From: ZC4RG30 sp039932715
Lineage (GTDB): Bacteria; Pseudomonadota; Gammaproteobacteria; Steroidobacterales; Steroidobacteraceae
Assembly: GCA_039932715.1 (NCBI GenBank)
Contig: JBDTPN010000006.1
Coordinates: forward strand, 1 to 64,000
Direction of reading: 5' to 3'
Length of the DNA: 64,000 nt
The position numbers and the translations under genes are program-made. The notes under the pieces are model-generated. The model did no database searches. It was not told the origin of the DNA and saw only the letters and a program-made list of their open reading frames with translations. Shown here piece by piece: positions 43,537-52,733 of the stretch (position 1 is its first letter; each line of letters begins with the position of its first letter).

Positions 43537-45806
43537 CGCGACCGCTTTTGCCCGCGGTGCTGGCCCCAACTTTCGCCATTCTGGGAATGACTGCCCTGGG
43601 CTCGGTTGCCATGGTCTCTCCCGCAATCGGCGCCGAGGCCGTCACGGCAACGTATGCGCAATACTGCGCCGTCTGCCATGGGGCCAACCTGGAAGGTGGC
43701 GAAGCGGGCCCTGCCCTGCGGGGTCGCGCATTTACCAACAAGTGGAGCGGCAAGCCGGTGGCGGAGTTATATGACTTCACCCGTCGCACCATGCCGGTCA
43801 CGCAGCCCGGTGGGCTGACACGCAGCCAGTACTCCGATCTCGTCGCGCTGGTGCTCACGCGCAATGATTTGCCCACCGGCGACCTGGCCAAGGCCGTGGC
43901 GGCCGCAGCGGTGCTGCCGGATACCGAGTGGCTGCAGCACCGTGGCGACGCAGGCAGCACCAACTATTCCGCGCTGGACCAGATCGATGCGGGAAACGTA
44001 TCGCGTCTCAAGATCGCCTGGCGCTGGCGCTCCGACAATTTTGGCCCCGCGATATGGCCCAACCTTGAAGTGACGCCGTTGATGGCCAATGGCGTCCTGT
44101 ATGCCACGGCGGGCGCGTCGCGCAGCGTGGTGGCCATTGACGCGCGCAATGGCGAGACGCTGTGGATGTATCGCCTCGATGAAGGCACGCGCGGCGCCAT
44201 CGCGCCTCGCAAGGGTCCGGGTCGCGGTTTGGCCATTTGGCGGGAGAACGGCCGCGACACGCTGTTCATCGTCTCACCGGGCTACCAGTTGATTGCCCTT
44301 GACGCGAAAACCGGGCGACCGGTGGAATCGTTCGGGACGGCGGGAATCGTCGATCTCAAGCTGGCCTTGAACGAAAATCTTGATCCGGTCAATTCAGCCA
44401 TTGGCGCCAGTTCGCCACCCGTGGTGGTCAATGGCGTGGTCATTGTCGGTTCGGCTTTCGCCGCTGGCGCCGCGCCGCCTACCAAGGAAATGCCCGCAGG
44501 CGGCGTCATGGGTTTCGACGCGCGTTCCGGGCAACGACTATGGACCTTCCACACCATTGCCCCATCCGGCGATCCTGGCGCGTCAACATGGACACAGGAC
44601 GCACGCAGCTTCACGGGCAACACCGGCGTGTGGGCGCCCATATCAGCCGACATCGAACGCGGACTGGTTTACCTGCCCGTGGAAGCGCCGACCGGCGACT
44701 TCTACGGCGGGCACCGGCCAGGCAACAATCTCTACTCCAGCAGCCTGGTGTGCATCGATGCGCGCACGGGTCAGCGACGTTGGCATTTCCAGCTGGTGCA
44801 CCACGACATCTTTGACTACGACACGCCCACTGCCCCGGTGTTACTCGATGTCACAGTCAAGGGCAAGCGCATCCATGCAGTTGCGCAGGTAACCAAGCAG
44901 GGACTCACTTACGTCTTCGATCGCATCAGCGGCAAGCCTGTGTGGCCCATTGTTGAACGCGCGGTGCCGCAGAGCGACGTACCTGGCGAGGTGACGTCAA
45001 AGACGCAGCCCATTCCTACACTGCCTGAGCCTTTCGAGCGACAGGGTGTGACTGCGGAAAGTCTCAACGACCTTACGCCAGAAATTCACGCTGAAGCCTT
45101 ACGCATCGCGTCGCGCTATCGCTTCGGCCCGGTGTTCTCTCCACCGTCAGTCGTGACCCCCACAAATCTGGGAACATTGCAGGAGCCCGGTTCACAGGGT
45201 GGATCCAACTGGCAAGGCGCGGTTGCAGATCCTGTGGCCGGCGTTCTTTTCGTGTCGTCGACGTCCACGATCACATTCATGGGTATGGTCAGCGAGCCGG
45301 AGCGCTCCAACATGCGCTACATCCTTGCCGGCAGTCGCGTGACCGGCCCCTTCGGTCTGCCTTTGGGCAAACCACCCTGGGGCACTATCACGGCGCTGGA
45401 TTTGAACACCGGCAAGCGCCTGTGGTCCGTGCCAAACGGGGATACGCCAGACACCGTGCGCAATCACGAGAAGCTGCGCGGCGTGAACCTGCCGCGCACG
45501 GGGCATGACGATCGCGCGGGCTTGCTGGTCACCAAAACCCTGCTGTTTGCCGGTGAAGGCGCAGGCATGTTCGTGGCCTCGCAAGGTGGCACTAAGTTTC
45601 GGGCGCATGACAAGCGCACCGGCGACATCGTCTGGGAAACCGACCTGGGCGTGCGGCAGACGGGACTTCCCATGACCTATGTGGTCGATGGAAAACAGAT
45701 CATCCTGGTGCCAACCGGTGCACCGGGCGTGGGGGGTCAGTTCATAGCGCTGCGACTGGACGAGGCCGTCAACGGTACCGCGGCAGCACCAGCGACCCAA
45801 AGGTGA
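43533..45806 (+). CDS. cytochrome c / PQQ-dependent dehydrogenase fusion
   Basis: 757 aa. Signal peptide to about residue 34; class I cytochrome c domain with CAVCH at 45-49 and distal Met in RTMPVTQPGG; from about 130 an eight-bladed PQQ propeller (WLQHRGDAGSTNYSALDQID, HDIFDYDTPTAPVLLDV, LQEPGSQGGSNWQGAVADP). The propeller resembles soluble quinoprotein glucose/quinate-type dehydrogenases. Oxidises an alcohol or sugar in the periplasm and passes electrons through its own heme. ATGA overlap (43533-43536) with the adaptor gene. No PQQ biosynthesis gene is in the window. Overlaps the convergent patatin gene by 38 bases. Confidence 0.87.
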   Translation: MTRPLLPAVLAPTFAILGMTALGSVAMVSPAIGAEAVTATYAQYCAVCHGANLEGGEAGPALRGRAFTNKWSGKPVAELYDFTRRTMPVTQPGGLTRSQYSDLVALVLTRNDLPTGDLAKAVAAAAVLPDTEWLQHRGDAGSTNYSALDQIDAGNVSRLKIAWRWRSDNFGPAIWPNLEVTPLMANGVLYATAGASRSVVAIDARNGETLWMYRLDEGTRGAIAPRKGPGRGLAIWRENGRDTLFIVSPGYQLIALDAKTGRPVESFGTAGIVDLKLALNENLDPVNSAIGASSPPVVVNGVVIVGSAFAAGAAPPTKEMPAGGVMGFDARSGQRLWTFHTIAPSGDPGASTWTQDARSFTGNTGVWAPISADIERGLVYLPVEAPTGDFYGGHRPGNNLYSSSLVCIDARTGQRRWHFQLVHHDIFDYDTPTAPVLLDVTVKGKRIHAVAQVTKQGLTYVFDRISGKPVWPIVERAVPQSDVPGEVTSKTQPIPTLPEPFERQGVTAESLNDLTPEIHAEALRIASRYRFGPVFSPPSVVTPTNLGTLQEPGSQGGSNWQGAVADPVAGVLFVSSTSTITFMGMVSEPERSNMRYILAGSRVTGPFGLPLGKPPWGTITALDLNTGKRLWSVPNGDTPDTVRNHEKLRGVNLPRTGHDDRAGLLVTKTLLFAGEGAGMFVASQGGTKFRAHDKRTGDIVWETDLGVRQTGLPMTYVVDGKQIILVPTGAPGVGGQFIALRLDEAVNGTAAAPATQR

Positions 45807-48084
45807 GATACAGCGAGCTGCGGCCGTCGAAGGTCGAGCCGTAGCCCAATTGCAGGGGACCAAACGGCAGATCCACACCCAGGAAGATGCTGGCTGCCCC
45901 GATGAGATCATTGAGCCTTACATCCCTGCGGTTCTCCCAGACATTGCCTGCTTCGAGACTGCCAGCGATGTACACAGGCAGGTCGAACAACAGGCCCTGC
46001 TTTGTCAGCCTGCGATACATCACCGACCGCAACAGCAACATCTGGTTGCCGGTCAGCTCGTACTCGCCTACACCGGAGAGGAATGTCAGCCCACCCAGGA
46101 AAGACTGCGTCTGGAAGGAATCCACGTCGTCGCCAGTGATTGACATGCGCCCGCCCAGCAGCAGCGTGCTGGGCCCGAATTCGAACGCCTTGTCGATTGC
46201 AATGCGCAGCTGACTGCCGTTGAAGTCCGAACCCAGGCCGGTCTGGTAGTTGGAGAAGTCCACTTCGGCCCGCATGCCGCGCCGTGGGAATCGCACATTG
46301 TCGAGACTGTCCCAAAGAAAGTTGACGTCCATGCCACCCAGATCCGCCAGGTCTGTGGCAGGCAGGGAGGGATCGGCGACCAATCGCTCGGCGTGATCCT
46401 GGCCGCGCAGCAACCCCGTGGAAACCCGGAACTTGTCGCCAAAATCACGTCCTATCTGAAGCGTTCCAAGCCAACTGCCGACGCGATATTCAGCCACCGT
46501 GTTGCTGTCCAGCAGGATGGGCTGGTCAACCACCGAATAGCCCACCGTCGGTGCAACGAACCAGTTGCCGCGCTGGCCAAATGGCAGGTACAGATCCGTC
46601 TCGAACCTCGTAAGTCGTCCCAGTCCCGCCAGGGTCCGCCACTCCCCTCCCTTATCGGTCAGGTTTGTTACACGCGCCTCGAGATTGAACTGGTAGTCGT
46701 TGCGCCCGGCAAAGTTGTCGCTGATCTGCAGGCCACCGCGAAACACCAGTCGACCCAGGGATGAATCCACGGGAGTGATTTCAACTCCCGTGCGTCCTTT
46801 TTCGTCGTTGACTATCCGGTAGTTGATCGACTCGTAAGTCCCGCGGCCATAAATGCCGTTGATTTCGTGATCCAGGGTCTCGCGGTCCAGTGGCCGCCCC
46901 ACCTTCTGGCTGATGCGATCCCGCACGTATTCGGCGGTGAGGGTCGAATCCGTGACAATGCGCACGAACTGCATCGGGGGATCCGCAGGTTGCGCGTGTC
47001 GCTGGGTCTGTTGCCATGCCAGGTACTGCGCTTCAGGTAAAGCGAAAGTGCGCAGCTGCGTCACCGCCGCCTGCGCCGCCTGCTCGCCCAGCGCCACTGT
47101 TTTTTCCGCAGCTGTAAAGCTGGCACTGCCGATGTCGCCGAGGTCGGGCTGCAGGACCAGGTCGCGCGGCGATACATCGCGCAATTGTTCCTGGGTGTGC
47201 ACCTGCATCAGTCCGGTGATCATCTGCAGCAGGATTTCCGGTCCGCTATTGACGGATTCGGCCGGCAGCAGCGGCGCTCCCACGTCCACGATGATCAAGC
47301 GATCCACGCCCATGGTGCGCATGACATCGATGGGCACGTTGTCGACGATGCCGCCGTCCACGAGCACCTTGCCTTCATGATGCACCGGGGCAAATGCGCC
47401 GGGCACGGCCATGCTGGCCCGCACTGCCAATGCCAGATCGCCGGAAGAGAAAATCACTGGCTTGACCACACCGATATCCGTGGCCACGCAGCGGAAGGGA
47501 ATCGGTAGCTCATCAAAGCTCTTGAGGGAGCCGTGGCCCACGAACCAGTCGCGCATCAGCAGGCCCAGCTTCTGGCCGCGCACCAGCGACGAGGGATAAC
47601 TCAGCTTGCCCTTGCTGATGCCCAGCTCGACGTTGGCAAGATTCCCCAGGTCTGTTTCCTTCTGGCGCATGGGCTGCTCTTCGCGATCGGTGGGATCGCG
47701 GAACAGGCTGGGCCAATCGATGGAGCTGATGATCTTTTCGATCTCTTCCGGCGAATGGCCGGAGGCGTAGAGGGCTCCGACTACCGCTCCCACGCTGGTT
47801 CCCGCGATGGCGTGTATGGGAATGTGCTCGCGCTCGAGCACCTTGAGGATGCCGATATGCGCCGCGCCGCGCGCGCCGCCCCCGCCCAACACCAGGCCGA
47901 TGCGTTCACCGGCTGCAGAGGGCACTGGCACGCCTTGCTCCTCAGGCACCGTGTCGCTGACAGATGTGGCAGTGCTGACCAGAACCGCATCGCCGGTAGC
48001 TTCCGCGGCGCCGGTCGGCGCCGCCACGTTCAACAGCAGGGGTAACAGGAGCGTGCTGAATAGGCTCCTGTATCCGCGCATCAT
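45769..48084 (-). CDS. patatin-like phospholipase with outer-membrane barrel (PlpD-type)
   Basis: 771 aa. Signal peptide about 1-28. Patatin domain at 60-340: oxyanion loop GLVLGGGGARGAAHIG, nucleophile Ser97 in AGTSVGA, partner Asp243 in VDGGIVDNVP. One POTRA-like domain at about 365-440 (VRIVTDSTLTAEYVRDRISQKVG), then a 16-strand BamA/TamA-type surface-antigen barrel to the C-terminus (LYLTFGSLVLPRYR). This is the type Vd secretion layout of Pseudomonas PlpD, where the barrel may export or anchor the lipase. Its stop overlaps the start... it is translationally coupled upstream-to-downstream with the aldose dehydrogenase gene by the bases 48081-48084. Confidence 0.88.
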   Translation of the reverse strand: MMRGYRSLFSTLLLPLLLNVAAPTGAAEATGDAVLVSTATSVSDTVPEEQGVPVPSAAGERIGLVLGGGGARGAAHIGILKVLEREHIPIHAIAGTSVGAVVGALYASGHSPEEIEKIISSIDWPSLFRDPTDREEQPMRQKETDLGNLANVELGISKGKLSYPSSLVRGQKLGLLMRDWFVGHGSLKSFDELPIPFRCVATDIGVVKPVIFSSGDLALAVRASMAVPGAFAPVHHEGKVLVDGGIVDNVPIDVMRTMGVDRLIIVDVGAPLLPAESVNSGPEILLQMITGLMQVHTQEQLRDVSPRDLVLQPDLGDIGSASFTAAEKTVALGEQAAQAAVTQLRTFALPEAQYLAWQQTQRHAQPADPPMQFVRIVTDSTLTAEYVRDRISQKVGRPLDRETLDHEINGIYGRGTYESINYRIVNDEKGRTGVEITPVDSSLGRLVFRGGLQISDNFAGRNDYQFNLEARVTNLTDKGGEWRTLAGLGRLTRFETDLYLPFGQRGNWFVAPTVGYSVVDQPILLDSNTVAEYRVGSWLGTLQIGRDFGDKFRVSTGLLRGQDHAERLVADPSLPATDLADLGGMDVNFLWDSLDNVRFPRRGMRAEVDFSNYQTGLGSDFNGSQLRIAIDKAFEFGPSTLLLGGRMSITGDDVDSFQTQSFLGGLTFLSGVGEYELTGNQMLLLRSVMYRRLTKQGLLFDLPVYIAGSLEAGNVWENRRDVRLNDLIGAASIFLGVDLPFGPLQLGYGSTFDGRSSLYLTFGSLVLPRYR

Positions 48085-49304
48085 TGCGCGGGTTCGATCC
48101 TGAGGATCGCGCCCTGTGGCTCGTCGGTGGCTATGTAGAGGAATCCATCTGGCCCCTGCTTCACGTCGCGGATTCGCTGGTGCAGATCCACCAGCAACGA
48201 CTCACGACGCAGCTCCTCGAGCTTGTCGTTGAGCAGCACGCGATCCAGTCGACCGGTGCCCGGAGTTTCCGCGTAGCGCAAACCACCGACAAACAATCCG
48301 CCCTTCCATTTTGGCAGCTTGTCACCGGTGTAGAACGTGAGCCCGGAAACAGATATGGAGGGCATCCAGTAAATGATGGGCGGCTCAAAACCCGCATGCG
48401 TGGGCTGATTGCCTTCGGCCTGCCACGGACCGGGATAGGTGCGACCCAGGCTCACCGTGGGCCATCCATAATTGCGGCCGGCCTTGATGACATTGATTTC
48501 GTCGCCACCATTGGGACCCATCTCCGACAACCACACCTCGTTGGTGCCCGGACGTACGGTCAAACCCATCGAAGAGCGATGGCCCAAGGAAAAGATTTCC
48601 GGCCGGTAGTCCGCCTTGCCCACAAAGGGATTGTCCTTGGGGACGCTGCCGTCATCCTTGAGGCGCAGTACCTTGCCAATAAGGGACTTCGGGTCCTGCG
48701 CATCGTTGCCGCCGGTTGCCACCCAGAGCATTCCATCCGGCGTCATGGCCAGGCTGGCTGTGCCATGCAGTTCCGGACTGGCGAGGATGTCGCGCAGATC
48801 CGTCAACGCGCCGTTTTCAAGTCGGGCGCGCGCCACTACCAGGGCAGATTCCTTTTCATTTACGGGCTTGTTGTAAACGAAATAGATCCAGTGGTTTTCC
48901 GCGAAATGTGGATGCACCACCAGGCTCATGTATCCGTGCACTGCGTCCAGCGCCCCGGATTTGCCCCTGAACCGCGATGCGGGTCCACCGGCAATGGGTT
49001 TGGGATCAAGCACCCCATTGCGGATGATGCGCAGCCTGCCGGCGCGCTCGGTGACCAGCAGCTCCCCCGTTGGCAGGAACGCCATGCTGTATGGATATTC
49101 CAGGCCGCGCGTGAGCACGGTGACGCGCAAGTCCTGCTGCTCGGAGGTGTGGTAATTGAAAGGCCCCGCTGCCAGTGGCTGGTCGGCCAGACCCGTGGGT
49201 GCAACGGGGACGCCGAAGGCGAAGGGAACGGTTTGCTGAGCCAGTGCGACACCGGTGAGGCACATCAGCGCGGCCAGCGGGAAAACGAGGCGAATGGTTT
49301 TCAT
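48081..49304 (-). CDS. PQQ-dependent aldose sugar dehydrogenase (Asd/YliI-like)
   Basis: 407 aa from ATG 49304; upstream codons to 49355 look non-coding. Signal peptide IRLVFPLAALMCLTGVALA. Six-bladed soluble glucose dehydrogenase fold: LEYPYSMAFLPTGELLVTERAGRLRI, GNDAQDPKSLIGKVLRLKDDG, GHRSSMGLTVRPGTNEVWLSEMGPNGGDEINVI, NYGWPTVSLG and FVGGLRYAE. Oxidises aldoses in the periplasm. First gene of a two-gene unit with the patatin (ATGA overlap 48081-48084). Confidence 0.9.
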   Translation of the reverse strand: MKTIRLVFPLAALMCLTGVALAQQTVPFAFGVPVAPTGLADQPLAAGPFNYHTSEQQDLRVTVLTRGLEYPYSMAFLPTGELLVTERAGRLRIIRNGVLDPKPIAGGPASRFRGKSGALDAVHGYMSLVVHPHFAENHWIYFVYNKPVNEKESALVVARARLENGALTDLRDILASPELHGTASLAMTPDGMLWVATGGNDAQDPKSLIGKVLRLKDDGSVPKDNPFVGKADYRPEIFSLGHRSSMGLTVRPGTNEVWLSEMGPNGGDEINVIKAGRNYGWPTVSLGRTYPGPWQAEGNQPTHAGFEPPIIYWMPSISVSGLTFYTGDKLPKWKGGLFVGGLRYAETPGTGRLDRVLLNDKLEELRRESLLVDLHQRIRDVKQGPDGFLYIATDEPQGAILRIEPAQ

Positions 49305-49374
49305 GCCCCAGACTATAGACCGGAGAGGCGCATAAGTGGCGCCCCTCCGGCTCAAGACATCGAAATCAGGCTTC

Positions 49375-49794
49375 TTACTTGTCGCCTGCTTCTTCCGGAT
49401 CGGTCACGATGCCAACCCGGTTCTCGGAAACGTAGAAGTTGAGGCTATCGCCGGCCTTCAGATCCTTATATTTTTCATGCTTGCCGTTGACGCTCAACGT
49501 TGCGCCTTCCTTGGGCGTGAATGTCATGGTGTCCATGCCCGCAACCGGGTCGCCGGCTACGTTGAGGAACTGCACCTTGACCGCGCCCTTGTCCAGGCCC
49601 ACTACCTTTGCAGCAAACTTGGCCGACTTGACGCCGTTCTTCATGCTGACCCATCGGCAAACCGCCGGGGCCTTGGGATATTTGTCGAGGAAATCCTTGT
49701 GATAGACGATGTCCGAGCATTTCGCCATCGGCATGGCGTCCGCTGCGCTGGCACCCATGCTGGCAACGGCCAAGCCAGTGGCGGCGGCCGCCAA
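49375..49794 (-). CDS. small secreted protein of unknown function, normal start codon missing
   Basis: 139 aa if TTG 49794 starts it, but that leaves a signal peptide without its basic N-region. The same frame continues upstream as ITKSIKFIALAAAATGLAVASMGASAADA, an ideal signal peptide whose first codon (49821-49819) is ATC where ATG would be expected; AAGG lies seven bases before it. The mature part (about 120 aa) has two Cys (KCSDIVY, VCRWVS), a compact beta-rich region and an acidic end; I do not recognise the family. Next to an MFS pseudogene, so the locus may be decaying, or it uses a rare start. Confidence 0.55.
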   Translation of the reverse strand: MAAAATGLAVASMGASAADAMPMAKCSDIVYHKDFLDKYPKAPAVCRWVSMKNGVKSAKFAAKVVGLDKGAVKVQFLNVAGDPVAGMDTMTFTPKEGATLSVNGKHEKYKDLKAGDSLNFYVSENRVGIVTDPEEAGDK

Positions 49795-49869
49795 AGCGAT
49801 AAACTTGATACTTTTCGTGATTTGGCCTTGAGTCGTAAATCGGGGTTGGCAGGCCTTCCAGGCGTGCCT

Positions 49870-50230
49870 TGAGTTGCAGTGCGAGGTGCAATGAATGGAA
49901 GCGGAAGCAGACTCATGATCACTGCCAGCAACCTGAGTATGTTCAGGTGCCTGGAGTGCTCAGCAACTGCTCCAAAGATGATCGCGCCCACAAACTGGCC
50001 GGCAAAGCCGGCCGAGCCCAGCCCGCCGGCTTGCACAGCCGAGAGACCCCAGTGCCCGATCAAAACGGGAAGCGTAAAAGCGACAGGCTGTCCCATGAAT
50101 CAAACAGCATGAGCAGGCCCAGCAGCCAAGGTGCCCTGGAGCGAATTAACCAGTTGCCTACAAGGTCATACCCAACCAGCTGGATCGCGCTGTTGGCACT
50201 TTGGTTGGCGATTGTCGTTTTCTCAGTCAC
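49870..50230 (-). pseudogene. MFS transporter remnant, frameshifted and truncated
   Basis: From GTG 50230 the minus strand reads VTEKTTIANQSANS, then DLVGNWLIRSRAPWLLGLL and MLFDSWDSLS, the first membrane helix of an MFS permease. Near 50085 the frame shifts by one base and homology continues as AFTLPVLIGHWGLSAVQAG, FAGQFVGAIIFGAVAEHSR and LLAVIMSLLPLPFIAP, i.e. helices 2 and 3. After about 49870 nothing matches: roughly three-quarters of a 400-residue permease is gone. Probably a one-base deletion plus a large deletion that also brought the small secreted gene to its present position. Confidence 0.75.
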
Positions 50231-50247
50231 CCAATAGGTCGAAAGCT

Positions 50248-50613
50248 ATGCCGACAACCATTGCCCAATACATTCGGAATGCTCCGCCCCAGGGCCAACC
50301 GCATTTGCGACGGCTACACGCACTTCTCAAGAGCGTCGCACCGGGCGCCACGGAAACAATAAAATGGGGCACGCCCTTTTTCGTGGAGCCGCGGTTCCTG
50401 TTTTCTTTTTCCGCGCATAAATCGCACGTCAGCTTCGCGCCTATGGCAGCGGGATTGGAACCGTTTCGCAAGGAGCTTGAAAAGCACGTGACTACCAAGA
50501 ACTTCCTCAAGATTCCCTATGACAAGCCCCTGCCGGAAGCTTTGATACGCAAGATCGCCAGGCACAGTCTGTGCACCGTGCGGCAACGTGATGGCGACGG
50601 TTTCTGGTCATGA
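50248..50613 (+). CDS. DUF1801 (YdhG-like) domain protein
   Basis: 121 aa, cytoplasmic. TIAQYIRNAPPQGQPHLRRLHALLKSVAPGATETIKWGTPFF matches the DUF1801 pattern with its conserved Ile-Lys-Trp-Gly-x-Pro motif (ETIKWGTPFF, FSFSAHKSHVSF); fold resembles frataxin/YdhG. Function unknown in the family. ATG 50248; an extension upstream overlaps the MFS remnant. Orphan gene. Confidence 0.8.
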   Translation: MPTTIAQYIRNAPPQGQPHLRRLHALLKSVAPGATETIKWGTPFFVEPRFLFSFSAHKSHVSFAPMAAGLEPFRKELEKHVTTKNFLKIPYDKPLPEALIRKIARHSLCTVRQRDGDGFWS

Positions 50614-50679
50614 CACCCTCGCACTGTAGGTGTTTAGGTTGTTCCGCACTCACTGCTCGCTTGAGGGTAGGCTGAGGCA

Positions 50680-51609
50680 ATGACAATCTTGGACAATCAA
50701 GTGGATCCAGCGCTTTGGCCGCTGGTGGAAGCATTCCCGCCCATCGATATTTCCGCCGAAACCTTGCTTGGCTTTCGCGCTGCAATGGTCGAACTGTCGA
50801 TCAAGCCCGATCCATCGACGCACACCGATGTTCATATCGAAGAAGTACTGGCCCAGGATGTTCGCTGCCTGCTCTTCACGCCGCAACGGGCATCGGGCGG
50901 TGCATTGCTGCACATTCATGGCGGTGGTTTTGTCATGGGCAGTCCCGAGATGGATTCGGCCCGCAATATCGAATTGGCACGCGCCACCGGCTGCATCATC
51001 TTGTCTGTGGACTATCGCCTCGCGCCCGAGCATCCGCACCCGGCCGGGCTCGAGGACTGCCATACCGCGCTGGCCTGGCTGGCGGCGCGGGCAAAGTCAC
51101 TGGCAATTGTGGCCGGTCGCATCGGTGTGATCGGCGAAAGCGCAGGCGGCGGACTGGCCGCGGCGCTGGCCCTGCTGGCACGCGACCGGCATTCGGTTGA
51201 ATTGGCCTGCCAGATCCTGATCTATCCCATGTTGGTCCCGCCGCAGCAATCCATCGACATCCTCGTACCCGATCCGCGCACCGGTCGTTACATCTGGACG
51301 CGTGAGTCGAACAAGTTCGCCTGGTCCGCCTACCTGTCTGGGCCGTCTGCAGACCCCGTGACCATTGCGGGGCTTGCAACGGATGTCGCCGGACTTCCGC
51401 CTGCTTTCCTTGGCGTGGGTGAACTCGATCTTTTCGTATACGACAACTTCGCCTACGTTGCCAAGTTGCTGCGCTCTGGCTGTTCGGTAGAAGCGCACCT
51501 TTATCCCGGCGCCATCCACGGCTTCGATCGGATGGTGGACGCGGCGGTCAGCCAGACCTACGTGCGCGAACTGGTCGCCTTCATCCGGCGGCACCTCAGC
51601 CCTTCTTAG
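50680..51609 (+). CDS. alpha/beta hydrolase, hormone-sensitive-lipase family
   Basis: 309 aa. Oxyanion motif HIHGGGFVMGS at 78-88, nucleophile Ser154 in GVIGESAGGGLAAALALLARD, DYRLAPEHPHPAGLEDC and the C-terminal catalytic His in YPGAIHGFDRMVD; Asp in GELDLFVYDN. A cytoplasmic carboxylesterase acting on short acyl or related esters; substrate unknown. GAGG lies just before the ATG. Followed by 187 bases without a convincing gene. Confidence 0.88.
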   Translation: MTILDNQVDPALWPLVEAFPPIDISAETLLGFRAAMVELSIKPDPSTHTDVHIEEVLAQDVRCLLFTPQRASGGALLHIHGGGFVMGSPEMDSARNIELARATGCIILSVDYRLAPEHPHPAGLEDCHTALAWLAARAKSLAIVAGRIGVIGESAGGGLAAALALLARDRHSVELACQILIYPMLVPPQQSIDILVPDPRTGRYIWTRESNKFAWSAYLSGPSADPVTIAGLATDVAGLPPAFLGVGELDLFVYDNFAYVAKLLRSGCSVEAHLYPGAIHGFDRMVDAAVSQTYVRELVAFIRRHLSPS

Positions 51610-51796
51610 GCATGATCGAGGCCCGCAACGTAGGAAGGGGTGTCGATCAACACATTGACGCCGATATCCATACGCCGACCGCCCACTTCGATGAGGACGG
51701 CTACGCAGTCTCGCTCCAGACGCCGTGGAACCGCGCCACCTTCCGAGCAACCTGGACGACACCGCGACCTGAAGAGTCAGCAACCGACGTCTTCGC

Positions 51797-52552
51797 TTAT
51801 CGACTGGCTTGCACCATCTCTGCCGCCGCCTTGCCGAACAGCGTGGCGTCATTACTGACCATCACCAGCGAATAGCCCATGGCCAGATAGCTCTTGGCTT
51901 CAGCGGGCGCACCCGCTGCAATGCCTGACAGGACGCCCGCATCGCGCGTGGCCTTGAGAACCGAGGCCACCAGCGCCTGCACTTCCGGCGAATTCGCCGG
52001 TTTGCCACTCGAGAGAAACAAATCGCCCAAGCCAACGAACACACCATTGACGTGCCTGAGTGCAGCAAACTGCGCCGATGCTTCTAAAGTCGCCCAGTCC
52101 TCAAGCTGGATCATGCGCAGGCACTGCTTGTCGCCGCGCTCCAGATATTCCGGCAAAGGCATCAGTGACCAACGACCCGCCCGCGAGGTAAAACCCAGGC
52201 CACGCGCACCGGCCGGCCCAAAAACCATGCGCGCGGTTATGGTCGTGGCAACTTCGAGACTGGTGACTCGCGGAACCAGCAAGCCATCGGCGCCGGCGTC
52301 GAGCAGCGGTTGCACCGGCGAACCCAGCTGGTCGGGAAGGCGCACCAGCGCTGCCATGCCCATGCGCTGGGCTGCAAAGATCAGCTCATAGGTGCGGTCG
52401 AGCGACAATGGAGAGTGCTCCATGTCGAGCACCACAAAATCGAAGCCGGCATGGGCCAGCATCTCCACGGTTTCGAATGCCGGGATCTTGACCCAGGTGC
52501 CCAGCAATCCGCGGCCTGCGCTGCGGACGCGATCCATGAAACCCTCAGTCAT
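51797..52552 (-). CDS. HpcH/HpaI-family aldolase
   Basis: 251 aa from ATG 52552 with GAGGACAGGG upstream. TIM-barrel class II aldolase: LLGTWVKIPAFETVEMLAHAGFDFVVLDMEHSPLS, GADGLLVPRVTSLEVATTI and GARGLGFTSRAGRW, metal Glu in RMIQLEDWATLEAS, and FVGLGDLFLSSGKP. Family members cleave 4-hydroxy-2-oxoacids to pyruvate and an aldehyde (HpaI, GarL, YfaU). Divergent from the SnoaL-domain gene. Substrate not deducible. Confidence 0.87.
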   Translation of the reverse strand: MTEGFMDRVRSAGRGLLGTWVKIPAFETVEMLAHAGFDFVVLDMEHSPLSLDRTYELIFAAQRMGMAALVRLPDQLGSPVQPLLDAGADGLLVPRVTSLEVATTITARMVFGPAGARGLGFTSRAGRWSLMPLPEYLERGDKQCLRMIQLEDWATLEASAQFAALRHVNGVFVGLGDLFLSSGKPANSPEVQALVASVLKATRDAGVLSGIAAGAPAEAKSYLAMGYSLVMVSNDATLFGKAAAEMVQASR

Positions 52553-52733
52553 TGACCCTGTCCTCACTCACTTTCCTGACCGGTCCGGGTGTCCGGGACC
52601 GGGCAGGATATCAGGCGGAGGAATATCGCGCCCCCGCCTCTGCCAGGCGCACTTCGATTGTTGGCAGTTCCGGTTGAGGCAATATGCGCTGCACAAAAAG
52701 CGCTATTTTCGTTTGTTGATGGGGGACTGCGTG

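Noticed and set aside
51606..51796. Minus-strand frame ending at 51606 with a protein-like stretch (RDCVAVLIEVGGRRMDIG)
   Set aside because: It looks coding for about 40 residues but an in-frame stop precedes it, there is no start or ribosome site and no family is recognised. It could be a gene remnant; too weak to list.
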